Assembly (NCBI GenBank): GCA_019751875.1
Contig: JAIEMV010000002.1
Coordinates: 124,001-188,000, forward strand
DNA: 64,000 nucleotides
Source: Hyphomicrobium sp.
GTDB taxonomy: Bacteria > Pseudomonadota > Alphaproteobacteria > Rhizobiales > Hyphomicrobiaceae
Direction of reading: 5' to 3'
The position numbers and the translations under genes were made by a program. Numbering within the stretch: position 1 is the first letter of the stretch; each line of letters opens with the position of its first letter. Under the pieces are notes generated by a model. The model was not told the origin of the DNA, searched no databases, and saw only the letters and a list, made by a program, of their open reading frames with translations. Positions 54,522 to 63,769 of the stretch are shown here, in pieces.

Positions 54522-55508
54522 ATGATGGCGTATCGCGTTAAATTCAATGCCGAACTCGAAAAGGATGTGCGGCGCCTTCTTTCCGCTCAAGTGGGCAGAG
54601 CCATCGGCCACTTGACCGGCGTACTTGACGACGGCGGTAGCGCGATCCACGCGACACGAAAGTCGCTGAAGCGTTGTCGGTCCATTCTGCGCCTAGTTCG
54701 GCCCGGTCTTAGCCGCGCCGACTTTCGCACCTGCGATCTGGCGTTCCGAGACATCGGGCGCTTGCTCTCCCACGATCGGGATAGCGAGGTGATGACCGAA
54801 ACGTTGACGCAGTTGGCAGCCGATGCTGAAACATCGAAAGACAAGGCCGCACTCGCCGCTGCTTTGAATACATTGGGCGCCGACAAGCTCAACGGCTACG
54901 CGCACACCCAGGCTACTCAAAACACGGATGCCGCCATCGGCAGGCTGCATGACGCGGAACACGCCATTCACGCCTTGAAGGTCAAACACGCCGACATCAC
55001 GACACTCGCCGCCGGTTTCGCCGACACCTACTCTGATGGTCGCAAAGCCCTGAAAAAAGCCTACCGGGCGCAGGATGACGAAGCGTTTCACACCTTCCGC
55101 AAAGCCCTGCAGCACCATTGGCGCCACTGCCAGCTTCTGGTTCAAGTCTGGCCCGAAATGATGGACGTCCGCATTGCGGCAGCGCGCGAACAGTCCCAGC
55201 TGATCGGCATAGACCACGACCTCAGTCTGCTCACGGCCCACTTTTCCGACACTGGCTCAAGCAAGCTTGAGCCAGACATTCGCCAGCACGTCTGCGCTTT
55301 GGCCAAGGCTGAACAAACGCGCATCCGTTCCGCCGCCAAGCCGCTCGCGCGCCGCCTTTACGCCCTTCCACCGGCGGATTTGGAACGCATGATACTAAAA
55401 ACGTGGCCCGCGGCGAAAAGCTTGGCGCGCCACCGCCGAAGGCCGTCTGCAGCAGCGCTCACATCATCCGGACAGCCACTACCGGCGAAGGACGCCAGCC
55501 CGGATTGA
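54522..55508 (+). CDS. CHAD domain protein
   Basis: 328 aa. Conserved histidines occur in the two repeated halves: IHATRKSLKRCRSILRLVRPGL (about 44-65) and FHTFRKALQHHWRHCQLLVQVWPE (about 191-214). CHAD domains are helical bundles that bind polyphosphate through basic residues, usually with adjacent CYTH or PPK genes. Here no CYTH is adjacent, but PPK2 is in the window at 12.5 kb. Probably a soluble polyphosphate-associated protein. Confidence 0.83.
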   Translation: MMAYRVKFNAELEKDVRRLLSAQVGRAIGHLTGVLDDGGSAIHATRKSLKRCRSILRLVRPGLSRADFRTCDLAFRDIGRLLSHDRDSEVMTETLTQLAADAETSKDKAALAAALNTLGADKLNGYAHTQATQNTDAAIGRLHDAEHAIHALKVKHADITTLAAGFADTYSDGRKALKKAYRAQDDEAFHTFRKALQHHWRHCQLLVQVWPEMMDVRIAAAREQSQLIGIDHDLSLLTAHFSDTGSSKLEPDIRQHVCALAKAEQTRIRSAAKPLARRLYALPPADLERMILKTWPAAKSLARHRRRPSAAALTSSGQPLPAKDASPD

Positions 55509-55655
55509 ACACGTAGCGAGTTGGACTCGAGCATTCCGCGCTGCCAACGGGTTGAGTGTGCGACCTGCCGCAGGCGACGGCGTTGTCCGCAGCAATCGGA
55601 TATGCTACGGGTCACGTATCAAGGATGTTCAAACCACTCCAGCACCTGGATAACC

Positions 55656-56708
55656 ATGCTGAAGCCTTATCCGCCCCGCGCCGATGTCTCAAACCTGCCA
55701 GAAACGCATCCGCAGGTTGCATTTGGTCGCGTGGGCGTCTTGCTCCTCAATCTTGGGACGCCCGACGGGACGACGTACTGGCCCATGCGCCGGTATTTGA
55801 AGGAGTTCCTCTCCGACGAGCGCGTCATCGAGGAACCGAAGTGGAAGTGGTGGCCGATCCTCAACCTCATCATCCTGACGGTCCGGCCTTCTCGCAAGGG
55901 GCGCGATTACGCGACCATCTGGAACAATGAGCTAGACGAAGGCCCACTGAAGACCATCACCCGCTCGCAAGCCGACAAGCTCGCCGAGCGCCTGTCCGAG
56001 CATTCCAAGGTTATCGTCGATTGGGCCATGCGCTATGCGAACCCCTCGACCGAGAGCCGCATCCGCGAATTACAGAAGCAGGGTTGCGAGCGTATCCTGC
56101 TCGTGCCCCTGTACCCGCAGTATGCCGCCGCCACCACGGCAACGGCCTGCGACCAGGCTTTCCGAGCGCTCATGAAGATGCGGTGGCAGCCGTTTGTGCG
56201 CGTCGCCCCCGCCTATCACGATGATCCCGTCTACATCGACCGTCTTGCCAAATCGATGCAGGCAAGCCTCGCCGGACTGGACTTCGTGCCCGAGAAGATC
56301 GTGGCCACGTTCCACGGCATGCCGCAGAAATATTTCGACCGCGGCGATCCCTACCACTGCCACTGCCAAAAGACCTCGCGTCTGCTGCGCGAAGCACTCG
56401 GCTGGCCGAAGGAGAATTGGCTGACCACCTTCCAGTCGCGGTTCGGCAATGATCCCTGGCTGCAGCCTTACACCGACATGACAGTGGAGCGGCTCGCCAA
56501 GGAAGGCGTGAAAAAGTTGGCGCTCGTCGCGCCCGGCTTCTCGGCCGATTGTCTGGAGACGCTAGAGGAACTCGACGGTGAAAATCGCCACATTTTCGAG
56601 GACAACGGCGGCGAAAAGTTTGCATATCTGCCGGCGCTGAACGACAGCGACGAGGGCATCGATGTGCTTGAATCGATTGTGCGCCGAGAATTGGCCGGCT
56701 GGATTTGA
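55656..56708 (+). CDS. hemH: Ferrochelatase
   Basis: 350 aa. It inserts Fe2+ into protoporphyrin IX, the last step of haem synthesis. Landmarks: LLLNLGTPDG (about 27-36), RRYLKEFLSDERVIE, VPLYPQYAAATTAT, the catalytic His in TFHGMPQKYFDRGDPYHC, LTTFQSRFGNDPWLQPYTD and APGFSADCLETLEEL. The ATG at 55656 was chosen; the 45-codon upstream extension is shadow. Confidence 0.95.
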   Translation: MLKPYPPRADVSNLPETHPQVAFGRVGVLLLNLGTPDGTTYWPMRRYLKEFLSDERVIEEPKWKWWPILNLIILTVRPSRKGRDYATIWNNELDEGPLKTITRSQADKLAERLSEHSKVIVDWAMRYANPSTESRIRELQKQGCERILLVPLYPQYAAATTATACDQAFRALMKMRWQPFVRVAPAYHDDPVYIDRLAKSMQASLAGLDFVPEKIVATFHGMPQKYFDRGDPYHCHCQKTSRLLREALGWPKENWLTTFQSRFGNDPWLQPYTDMTVERLAKEGVKKLALVAPGFSADCLETLEELDGENRHIFEDNGGEKFAYLPALNDSDEGIDVLESIVRRELAGWI

Positions 56709-56724
56709 ATGCTGAACGCGTCCG

Positions 56725-57156
56725 TCACGGCCACAACCATGACGGCGCGCCGAACTCTTCATCCCAACTGTCCCAGACCACGTCCGTGAACCCGACCGAA
56801 TACGTGACGAGCCGCCATCCCGACCCGTTGCGAGCTAGCAGCACGGCGGCACGACCGCTGAACGCGTCTCCCTTTGCATCCTCGGCATAGATGGATCTGG
56901 AGTAATCAATCGGCTTGCCATCCACCCGCTTTGGGATGCCGTACAGGAAGGCCCACTCCGGTGTGACGCGCAGCGTCTTCACCTGGAAAACGATAGGCTG
57001 CCCCAGGTCCTTCTCCACCGGAACCCGCGCCGCATCGAGCACAGTTCTGCGTTCCGCACTTCCCGGCGGTGGAGTTGCGTACCGCTGATCGGCTGCTGCC
57101 GGCCGCAGCAGAACCATCGCGGCCAAGAGAGCAATGGCGACACGCCCAAAATCCAC
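56725..57156 (-). CDS. Exported hypothetical protein
   Basis: 143 aa. Signal peptide (about 1-23, ending AAA-DQR). GTG at 57156 follows AGGGG by six bases; a longer in-frame ATG at 57201 is less likely. The mature protein, with PIVFQVKTLRVTPEWAFLYGIPK and GRAAVLLARNGSGWRLVTYS, suggests a small beta-rich fold of unknown role. It converges on hemH. Confidence 0.65.
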   Translation of the reverse strand: MDFGRVAIALLAAMVLLRPAAADQRYATPPPGSAERRTVLDAARVPVEKDLGQPIVFQVKTLRVTPEWAFLYGIPKRVDGKPIDYSRSIYAEDAKGDAFSGRAAVLLARNGSGWRLVTYSVGFTDVVWDSWDEEFGAPSWLWP

Positions 57157-57335
57157 TTCACGCCCCTTAAGTTGCTGAGACACACTAGCCTGTGACACCA
57201 TTCGAGCACATAGGATGCATAGAAGTGTTGCGGTAAGACACTCTGTTTACTTTGTTTTTCATAATCTTCGGCAATGGTGCGGGTTGATCCTTTCAACTGT
57301 TAGGCTCAGCCCGGGCCGCTCAAGGGAGTGCTTCC

Positions 57336-58277
57336 ATGTTCGCTGACGGCTTCCAGATCTTTGGCCTGCTGCTCATCGGTCTTGCGGTCTTCACGCTGTG
57401 GTCGACCGTGAAGGTCGTTCCGCAAGGGTACAACTTCACGATCGAAAACTTTGGACGCTTCACCCGCACCCTCCCACCGGGACTGCATTTTCTGATCCCC
57501 ATCGTTGAGCGTGTCGGCAGTCAGATCAACATGAAGGAGCAGGTCATCGACATCCCGAGCCAGGATGTCATCACCCGCGACAACGCCATGGTCCGCGTCG
57601 ACGGCGTCGCCTTCTTTCAGGTGCTCGATGCCGGTCGCTCCGCCTACGCGGTCGACAACCTCGAACTCGCCACCATCAACTTGACCATGACCAACGTCCG
57701 CACAGTCATGGGTTCGATGGACCTCGACGAACTGCTCTCCAACCGCGACGTGATCAACGCCAAACTCTTGAGCGTCGTCGATGCGGCGACGGAGGCTTGG
57801 GGCGTCAAGGTCACCCGCATTGAAATCAAGGACATTGCACCTCCCCGTGATCTCGTCGACAGCATGGCCCGTCAGATGAAGGCAGAGCGCGAAAAACGCG
57901 CTCAAATCCTGGAATCAGAAGGGCTCCGTCAGGCTGCCATCCTCAAGGCAGAAGGTGAAAAGCAGGCCGTCGTTCTCGAAGCGGAAGGCCGCCGCGAAGC
58001 CGCCTTTAAGGACGCCGAGGCCCGCGAACGCGCCGCCGAGGCCGAAGCCAAAGCCACCGAACTTGTGTCGGACGCCATCGCCAAGGGTAACGTTCAGGCC
58101 ATCAACTATTTTGTGGCCAACAACTATGTCAAAGCTTTGGAATCCTTGGCCTCGGCTCCGAACCAAAAGGTCATCATGATGCCGCTGGAGGCCTCGTCGG
58201 TCATCGGCTCCATCGCCGGTCTTGCCCAACTCACGGGTGAAGCCTTCGGGAGCGCGCCCAAGACACCGCGCTCGTAA
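57336..58277 (+). CDS. SPFH/Band 7 stomatin-like protein
   Basis: 313 aa. N-terminal hydrophobic anchor (about 5-23), then a Band 7 domain: VKVVPQGYNFTIENFGRFTRTLPPGLHFLIP, MKEQVIDIPSQDVITRDNA, AWGVKVTRIEIKDI. The C-terminal coil (about 190-240) is rich in EAER-type heptads. It forms oligomers in lipid microdomains. It precedes the nfeD gene by 18 bp, its usual partner, so they probably act together in membrane quality control. Confidence 0.93.
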   Translation: MFADGFQIFGLLLIGLAVFTLWSTVKVVPQGYNFTIENFGRFTRTLPPGLHFLIPIVERVGSQINMKEQVIDIPSQDVITRDNAMVRVDGVAFFQVLDAGRSAYAVDNLELATINLTMTNVRTVMGSMDLDELLSNRDVINAKLLSVVDAATEAWGVKVTRIEIKDIAPPRDLVDSMARQMKAEREKRAQILESEGLRQAAILKAEGEKQAVVLEAEGRREAAFKDAEARERAAEAEAKATELVSDAIAKGNVQAINYFVANNYVKALESLASAPNQKVIMMPLEASSVIGSIAGLAQLTGEAFGSAPKTPRS

Positions 58278-58295
58278 CCCTGGGACTCGTCACAC

Positions 58296-58775
58296 ATGGA
58301 AGACTTCTTGGCGCTCCTGAGCAGCCTCGGATTTTGGAGCTGGCTCGTCGTCGCGCTCGTGCTCATGGCGCTTGAAACAATCGTCCCCGGCGTTCACTTC
58401 CTCTGGTTTGGATTGGCCGCATTTATCGTTGGTCTTCTCGTCGCAGCCGCAGGTGCATTGGGAGCGGGTGAGGCCTTCCCATTCGCCGTGCAGCTGGTTG
58501 TTTTTGCCCTGATCGCGGTCGCAACCGTCTTTGCCGTAAAGCGAATTACGGGTGCCAGCCCGAGCGATCACCATCCCGATATCAATGCTCCGGGGTCGCA
58601 GTTCATCGGCCGCACCCTGGTCGTTGAAGACGCGATCACGGGAGGCCGCGGCAAGGTCCGCGCGGGCGATAGCGTTTGGCTGGCCGAAGGCGAAGATACC
58701 CCCGCAGGCACACGCGTCCTCGTCACGGGCGTCAACGGCACCGCCCTCGTCGTCACGAACGACACTGAAGAGTAG
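58296..58775 (+). CDS. NfeD-family protein
   Basis: 159 aa. Three hydrophobic segments (about 15-35, 38-58, 65-85) and a C-terminal OB-fold domain (about 105-159, IGRTLVVEDAITGGRGKVRAGDSVWLAEG...). This is the short NfeD form. It follows the stomatin-like gene, a coupled pair widely conserved. Function with the SPFH partner in the inner membrane is inferred. Confidence 0.92.
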   Translation: MEDFLALLSSLGFWSWLVVALVLMALETIVPGVHFLWFGLAAFIVGLLVAAAGALGAGEAFPFAVQLVVFALIAVATVFAVKRITGASPSDHHPDINAPGSQFIGRTLVVEDAITGGRGKVRAGDSVWLAEGEDTPAGTRVLVTGVNGTALVVTNDTEE

Positions 58776-58798
58776 TCGGCAAGGCGCTTAGCGCAGCC

Positions 58799-59815
58799 TC
58801 ACGCGACGCCGGCCCGCAGCAGGTCGTGCACATGCACGATCCCAACGGGCTTGCCGCCGTCGACAACGAAAAGCGCCGTAATCCTGGACGCGTTGATGAC
58901 TTCGAGCGCGGCCGACGCCAACGTGGTTGGCGACACCGTTTTGGGTTTACGCGTCATCACCTCGCCGGCCGTGGCCGTCAGCAGCTTTTCTCCCATGTGA
59001 CGTCGGAGATCGCCGTCGGTCAAAACTCCGATGAGCTTGCCCTTGCCATCCACGACCCCAAGGCAACCAAAGCTCTTCTCAGTCATGATGACCAGCGCCT
59101 CACCCATCGGCAGCCCGCGCGGCGCCAGCGGCAAGCGGTCGTCCTTGTGCATCAGGTCCGCGACATACTTCAGGCTAGCGCCCAGTGAACCGCCGGGATG
59201 AAACATCTTGAAATCTTGTGCCGTGAAGCCACGGCTTTCAAGCAGCGCGACCGCCAGGCAATCGCCGATCGCCAGTTGCATCGTCGTCGACGTCGTCGGC
59301 GCCAGCCCATGCGGACAGGCTTCTTTCGTGCGCGGCAGTTCCAGCACCACATCTGACTGCTGGCCCAGCGCCGAGCCCGCATTTGAGGTGATGGCGATCA
59401 TCGGAACTGCAAAGCGTCGCGAAAAGGTGATGATGTTTTTGAGTTCCACCGTCTCCCCGGACCACGACAGCGCCAGAATGACATCGTCGCGCGTGATCAT
59501 TCCAAGGTCGCCGTGCGAAGCCTCGCTGGGGTGAACAAAGGAAGCCGGCGTACCGGTCGACGCCATCGTCGCGGCGATCTTCTGCCCGATGTGCCCACTC
59601 TTGCCGATACCCGAAACAATGACCCGGCCACGCGCCTTCCTGATCAGCGCAACGGCTTCCGAAAACGGACCTGCAAGCCCGTTATCGAGAGAGGCCCTGA
59701 GCGCACCGAGCCCTTCCGTCTCCAGTTCCAGTGTTCGCAATGCGGATGCGATCACCGATCGGGTCTCTGAACGACCGCCTGGAATAGCTCTAAATTTCCT
59801 GCTGATCCCCGCCAC
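58799..59815 (-). CDS. kdsD: Arabinose-5-phosphate isomerase (KpsF/GutQ)
   Basis: 338 aa. SIS domain with SGIGKSGHIGQKIAATMASTGTPA (about 69-92) and SHGDLGMI, then two CBS domains (about 220-335). It interconverts ribulose-5-phosphate and arabinose-5-phosphate, the first step to KDO for lipopolysaccharide. The family name KpsF/GutQ/KdsD applies; kdsD would be the role if it is the sole copy. It converges on nfeD. Confidence 0.92.
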   Translation of the reverse strand: MAGISRKFRAIPGGRSETRSVIASALRTLELETEGLGALRASLDNGLAGPFSEAVALIRKARGRVIVSGIGKSGHIGQKIAATMASTGTPASFVHPSEASHGDLGMITRDDVILALSWSGETVELKNIITFSRRFAVPMIAITSNAGSALGQQSDVVLELPRTKEACPHGLAPTTSTTMQLAIGDCLAVALLESRGFTAQDFKMFHPGGSLGASLKYVADLMHKDDRLPLAPRGLPMGEALVIMTEKSFGCLGVVDGKGKLIGVLTDGDLRRHMGEKLLTATAGEVMTRKPKTVSPTTLASAALEVINASRITALFVVDGGKPVGIVHVHDLLRAGVA

Positions 59816-60135
59816 GGCTCACCCCAAGATCCAATGGATAGTCCCAAACCCCAGACGCCCGCCCGACAGCCCCTGCTGTGGACTCAAACCCTAAGCGAGA
59901 ATGTCGAGCCGATCCCGCCCCTGCAACTGAATTGGCGCTCCATCCTCGGCTTTTCTTTGACAGGTGCAAGGCTGACGCCCTTAAAGGCGCATTGAACCCG
60001 GCCTGCCTAGCACAAAAAGGCCGTGTGTGCGTCCAAGAGCAGGCCAGCCTCTGGACTTCAGAGGAACACATCCCGACTCAATCGGAGATCAGAGCTCATA
60101 AACGATGTCCGCATCGGCGCGCTGGCGACAACAAC
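59816..60135. other. Intergenic region left of the small Cys protein gene
   Basis: About 320 bp. No convincing ORF; the 126-codon plus-strand frame (59878-60258) is judged a shadow. The kdsD promoter should lie at its left end. Confidence 0.3.
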
Positions 60136-60167
60136 GAAAAAACGGCTGGAGACCTGCCCCCAGCCGT
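60136..60167 (-). terminator. Rho-independent terminator of the 96-aa gene
   Basis: On the minus strand, hairpin ACGGCTGG/CCAGCCGT followed by a run of six T. It ends just after the stop at 60191. Confidence 0.8.
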
Positions 60168-60190
60168 CAGCTTCGATGGCGTTCCTGGAT

Positions 60191-60481
60191 TTACTTTGCG
60201 GCCTGACGCCGGGAAACCTCTTCCTTTGAAACCTCACCCGCCGCGACCAGTGCACTGACGCATCGACTGGATAGCTTGAGCCCATTGGCGCGCATGCACT
60301 GCCGGACGGCAGGGCTGGTCGGTGAATGTTGGCTGCAATACGAGAAGTAGTCTCCGGCACAGGCCATCTTGACCCGGGCGGATACGGCGCCCGCCTCGGA
60401 TGGACCGCCACTGAGTGCAACGAGGGCGAGGATGGCCGTCAGGCCGACACGAGCGGTTAGCAGGGTTGTGAGCGGTGTCAT
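60191..60481 (-). CDS. Small exported Cys-containing protein
   Basis: 96 aa. Signal peptide (about 1-31, ending SEAGA). The mature part, ACAGDYFSYCSQHSPTSPAV then RQCMRANGLKLSSRCVSALV, has four cysteines with a spacing found in many Hyphomicrobiales proteins of unknown function. AGGAG stands seven bases before the ATG. A terminator follows. The cysteines may form two disulfides in the periplasm. Function unknown. Confidence 0.78.
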   Translation of the reverse strand: MTPLTTLLTARVGLTAILALVALSGGPSEAGAVSARVKMACAGDYFSYCSQHSPTSPAVRQCMRANGLKLSSRCVSALVAAGEVSKEEVSRRQAAK

Positions 60482-60614
60482 GGCAGTACTCCTGGGGACG
60501 GGAGAGCCGAATGGCGTCTTCTGATGTGGAGAATGCCGCAACCCACCCATGTCAGCTGTTCCACGCGGAACGCCCCGGAGAAAACGTGTTTTCCTCGTCG
60601 CCCGACGTTTATGG

Positions 60615-60647
60615 CAAACAAAAAGGGCAGCCCGGGGTGGGCTGCCC
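60615..60647 (-). terminator. Rho-independent terminator of the DUF4139 gene
   Basis: On the minus strand GGGCAGCCC - acccc - GGGCTGCCC, a perfect 9-bp stem, followed by TTTTTGTTTG. Immediately downstream of the stop at 60671. Confidence 0.9.
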
Positions 60648-60670
60648 GAAAGCGCTTCAGTGACCTGTGC

Positions 60671-62344
60671 CTAGCGGTATGTGATCGTTTTCGCCGACGG
60701 CCAAACGACGCGGTATCCGAAATCGACCACCGCCTCCTCGTCTGCGTCGATCTTGAGATCCCATGCCAGGACACCGCGCTTATCGTCGACATCGGTCTTA
60801 GTTGGTGTCGTCCGCCCGATCGGCTCGACCTTGATATCGGCGTTGTGCGAAACCGGCATATGGTCGAGCACCGTCACAGCCATCGGACGCTCGTGCAGGT
60901 TCTTCACCGTAATCTTGAACATCCGCACGTCCGTCCGCGACGTTGAGATCAGTCCCGTCTCGCCGCGCTTTTCTTCCACCAGCGCGTGTTTCACCCGTAT
61001 CAGGTCGTCTGCCCCAAATCCCAACTCGTGCTTTTCTCCGGGCGACAGGATTGGCAAATCGCCGGTTCCAACGAACGTTCCGTCACGAAAGAGAGCGACC
61101 GGTCCAGGCAAGAGCGGTGTCCCGGCCGGAACGAGCAGCGTCGCATAGAGAAAAGCTTTGGGATCCGCACTCGGAACCGTTTTGATGCCGAGTTGCGGTT
61201 CGATTTTCTCCACCAGCAACTGAACACGCTTGGCTTCGTTGGTGTTGGGAACGCTGCTTCGGCCAGGCACCGCAAACATGGCTTGGAACGGGGATGCGAC
61301 GACGCTTGCTTGTTGCGCTTCCACGGCCTGTGGGGGAGCCGCTGCAAGCTCCGCCATCGCAACGTTTCGCTCACCCTCTTCCTTGCGCCGGAGCGAAGCA
61401 TCATCCGACATTGGCGCAGCGGCCATCGGCCGTGGCGGCGGCGGCGGGGGCTGTTCGAAATCGACCGTGATCGTGTTGAGTGGAGGAATAGCTGCACTCG
61501 CGTTCGGGCGCGTCGTCGAAAGCGTCAGGGCCGCATTGTCCCAGCCCTCGCCGCTGTTCTGGCGGATTTCTGCTCGCCGTACCAGTGACAACGTCGGAGC
61601 CGCTGTTTTGTCCCCCGTTGTGAGCCGAGCATCATACAACGGCGACCACGACGCCCCCGGCACCTGATAGCGCACGACAAGATCTGCATCGACTGGCGCC
61701 AGCGCCTCCAAATGCACCTTGACTTCCGTCCGCTCCTCTTCTGCCGGAGACAGCGCGGCAAGCTTTTTTTCCAGATCCTCGATCTGGCGGTCTAGCGCGC
61801 GCATCTTTACGAGGGCATCGCTGGCGTTGCGCTGAGCCTCCAGACTTCCGGTGGCAATCGTCGTCAAGATCTGTGTCCAGTCCTCGCCGCGCTCCGTTCC
61901 TTGTGAAGGCGCTGGCCGCGTTGGTAACTGGCTCAGGTTGCTGATCAGGCTCTTCTGCGTTTCCGCAGCCTGCAGCTGCGCTTCCGCCGAACTGCGTTGA
62001 TCGCGCAGGATTTGGATCTCGTCTTCGAGACGCCGCCGCTCGCTTGCAGCAAGGGTCACATCCGTGCTCGGCACCATCAGCCGCCGACTGTCCACCGAAC
62101 CAATTTCAAGCTTGCCCGTTGCCAGCCCCTCGACGCGAATGGAACTGGGATCGGCGTCCGCCGGCACGTCCGAGAGCACCACCGTGTGCATGCCTTTTTC
62201 GATTTTAACTTTTGCAACGCGGCTGACCTCAGCCCCCCGCGGAAAGACCGTCACCGCGTCAACGCGCGACGTTACTGGCAATTCGGCAGCCCAGCCCGCC
62301 GCCGGCCAGGCCAGGGAGATCACAGTGTAGGCAAGACGGCGCAT
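60671..62344 (-). CDS. DUF4139 / mucoidy inhibitor MuiA family protein
   Basis: 557 aa. Signal peptide (about 1-20, ending GWA-AEL). A DUF4140 N-terminal part (VTVFPRGAEVSRVAKVKIEKGMHTV) is followed by a coiled coil (about 100-185) and a DUF4139 domain (about 215 to the end, PVDADLVVRYQVPGASWSPLYDARLTTG...). The MuiA name comes from mucoidy suppression; the mechanism is unknown. ATG at 62344 follows AGGGA; GTG at 62365 is an alternative. A strong terminator follows. Confidence 0.87.
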   Translation of the reverse strand: MRRLAYTVISLAWPAAGWAAELPVTSRVDAVTVFPRGAEVSRVAKVKIEKGMHTVVLSDVPADADPSSIRVEGLATGKLEIGSVDSRRLMVPSTDVTLAASERRRLEDEIQILRDQRSSAEAQLQAAETQKSLISNLSQLPTRPAPSQGTERGEDWTQILTTIATGSLEAQRNASDALVKMRALDRQIEDLEKKLAALSPAEEERTEVKVHLEALAPVDADLVVRYQVPGASWSPLYDARLTTGDKTAAPTLSLVRRAEIRQNSGEGWDNAALTLSTTRPNASAAIPPLNTITVDFEQPPPPPPRPMAAAPMSDDASLRRKEEGERNVAMAELAAAPPQAVEAQQASVVASPFQAMFAVPGRSSVPNTNEAKRVQLLVEKIEPQLGIKTVPSADPKAFLYATLLVPAGTPLLPGPVALFRDGTFVGTGDLPILSPGEKHELGFGADDLIRVKHALVEEKRGETGLISTSRTDVRMFKITVKNLHERPMAVTVLDHMPVSHNADIKVEPIGRTTPTKTDVDDKRGVLAWDLKIDADEEAVVDFGYRVVWPSAKTITYR

Positions 62345-62446
62345 GAGAAAATCCCTGAACGACACGTTGACGACTTGATCTGAAGGAAAGCTCGCTACGC
62401 CATTCCCATGCTGGCTGGTGCGACCGCAACCCGCCCGAATTATGGC

Positions 62447-63628
62447 TCACCCCGGCCGGCGAACGGCCCCCTTGGCTTGAACGGTCCGAAACGCCCAATC
62501 GAGCCACGGCAACACCGCGTCAAGGTCCTCAGCCTCGATCGTCGCCCCCGTCCAGATCCTCAATCCGGGCGGCGCGCCGCGGTGGCCGGCGATATCGTAG
62601 GCCGCCCCCTCTTCTGCCAGCAGCGTCGCCATATCTCCAATAAATCGCCGTTGTGCCGCCTCGTCCAAACCCGTGAAACTCGGATCAGAAACCGCGATCA
62701 CCACCGACGTTAACGACCGCGTCGCCGGATCGGCGACAGGATCGGTTGCCCACTCCGACGCCGCGACCCAATCGGAAATAATCTCGGCATTGCGCCGCGC
62801 CCTCGCCTGCAACGCCTTAAGCCCGCCCGCAGCCTCCGCCCATGCGACCGCCTGCTGGCAGTCCTCCACGCACAACATGGATGGCGTGTTGATCGTCTGA
62901 CCATCGAACAGCGCCTCATCGAGCACACCCTGCCGCACAAATCGGAACAGCTTCGGCACCGGCCATGGGGGAGTATACGACCGCGCGCGCTCGACAGCCC
63001 GGGGCGATAGGATCAGCACGCCATGCGCGGCTTCTCCGCCCAGGCATTTTTGCCAGGAGAACGTCACGACATCGAGTTTCGCCCAGTCCATGTCCTGCGC
63101 GAACACGGCCGACGTCGCATCGCAAAACGTCAGCCCCTCGCGATCGTTCGCAATCCATTCGAAATTCGCAACGCGCACACCCGACGTCGTGCCGTTCGCC
63201 GTGAAGATGATATCGCGCTTCCGGTTCGCACGACTCAAATCCGGCAAAGACCCGAACGGCGCCTCGTGAACGGCAACGTCATCGAGCTTCAGTTCGTCAA
63301 GAATATCGCGCACCCAGAGCTGACCGAACACGTCCCACGCGAACACATCGACAGCGCGCGCACCGACGAGCGACCACATCGCCATTTCGAATGCTCCCGT
63401 ATCGGAACCCGGAACAATCGCGAGCCGGTAATCCGCAGGCAGTTCTAAAAGGCTCTTGAGGGATGCGATAAGACGGGAAAGCTCCGTACGCCCTTCGACG
63501 GAGCGATGCGAACGCCCCAGCAGCGCGCCTGCAAGAAGGTCTGGCGACCAGCCCGGTGGCTTGGCGCAGGGACCGCTCGAAAAGTACGGGCGTGCAGGCT
63601 TTATCGGCGGTTTCGAGAAGCCGGTCAT
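62447..63628 (-). CDS. serC: Phosphoserine aminotransferase
   Basis: 393 aa PLP enzyme. Motifs: YFSSGPCAKPPGWSPDLL, LGRSHRS, and the PLP lysine in TFSWQKCLGGEAAHGVLILS. This is the alphaproteobacterial type, which converts 3-phosphohydroxypyruvate to phosphoserine; a second use in pyridoxine synthesis is possible. serA is not in the window. Its promoter must lie in the gap before the barrel-protein terminator. Confidence 0.94.
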   Translation of the reverse strand: MTGFSKPPIKPARPYFSSGPCAKPPGWSPDLLAGALLGRSHRSVEGRTELSRLIASLKSLLELPADYRLAIVPGSDTGAFEMAMWSLVGARAVDVFAWDVFGQLWVRDILDELKLDDVAVHEAPFGSLPDLSRANRKRDIIFTANGTTSGVRVANFEWIANDREGLTFCDATSAVFAQDMDWAKLDVVTFSWQKCLGGEAAHGVLILSPRAVERARSYTPPWPVPKLFRFVRQGVLDEALFDGQTINTPSMLCVEDCQQAVAWAEAAGGLKALQARARRNAEIISDWVAASEWATDPVADPATRSLTSVVIAVSDPSFTGLDEAAQRRFIGDMATLLAEEGAAYDIAGHRGAPPGLRIWTGATIEAEDLDAVLPWLDWAFRTVQAKGAVRRPG

Positions 63629-63711
63629 CGGGTATCATTGCTGCTTGTAAGAGAAGAGTGGCCGCGACAGTGGCGCGCCTATCCCACTCCGTCAACCCCG
63701 CCACGGCCGTG

Positions 63712-63745
63712 CAAAAAGGCGGCTTCCCTTGAAAGCCGCCTTTCC
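63712..63745 (-). terminator. Rho-independent terminator of the barrel-protein gene
   Basis: On the minus strand AAAGGCGGCTTT - caaggg - AAGCCGCC then TTTTT. It lies 25 bp downstream of the stop at 63770 and insulates serC. Confidence 0.85.
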
Positions 63746-63769
63746 TGCTTTTCCAGTTAACGCTGCATC

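Noticed and set aside
59878-60258. 126-codon plus-strand frame left of the Cys protein
   Set aside because: It runs over a terminator and the 3' end of the opposite-strand gene; no family.
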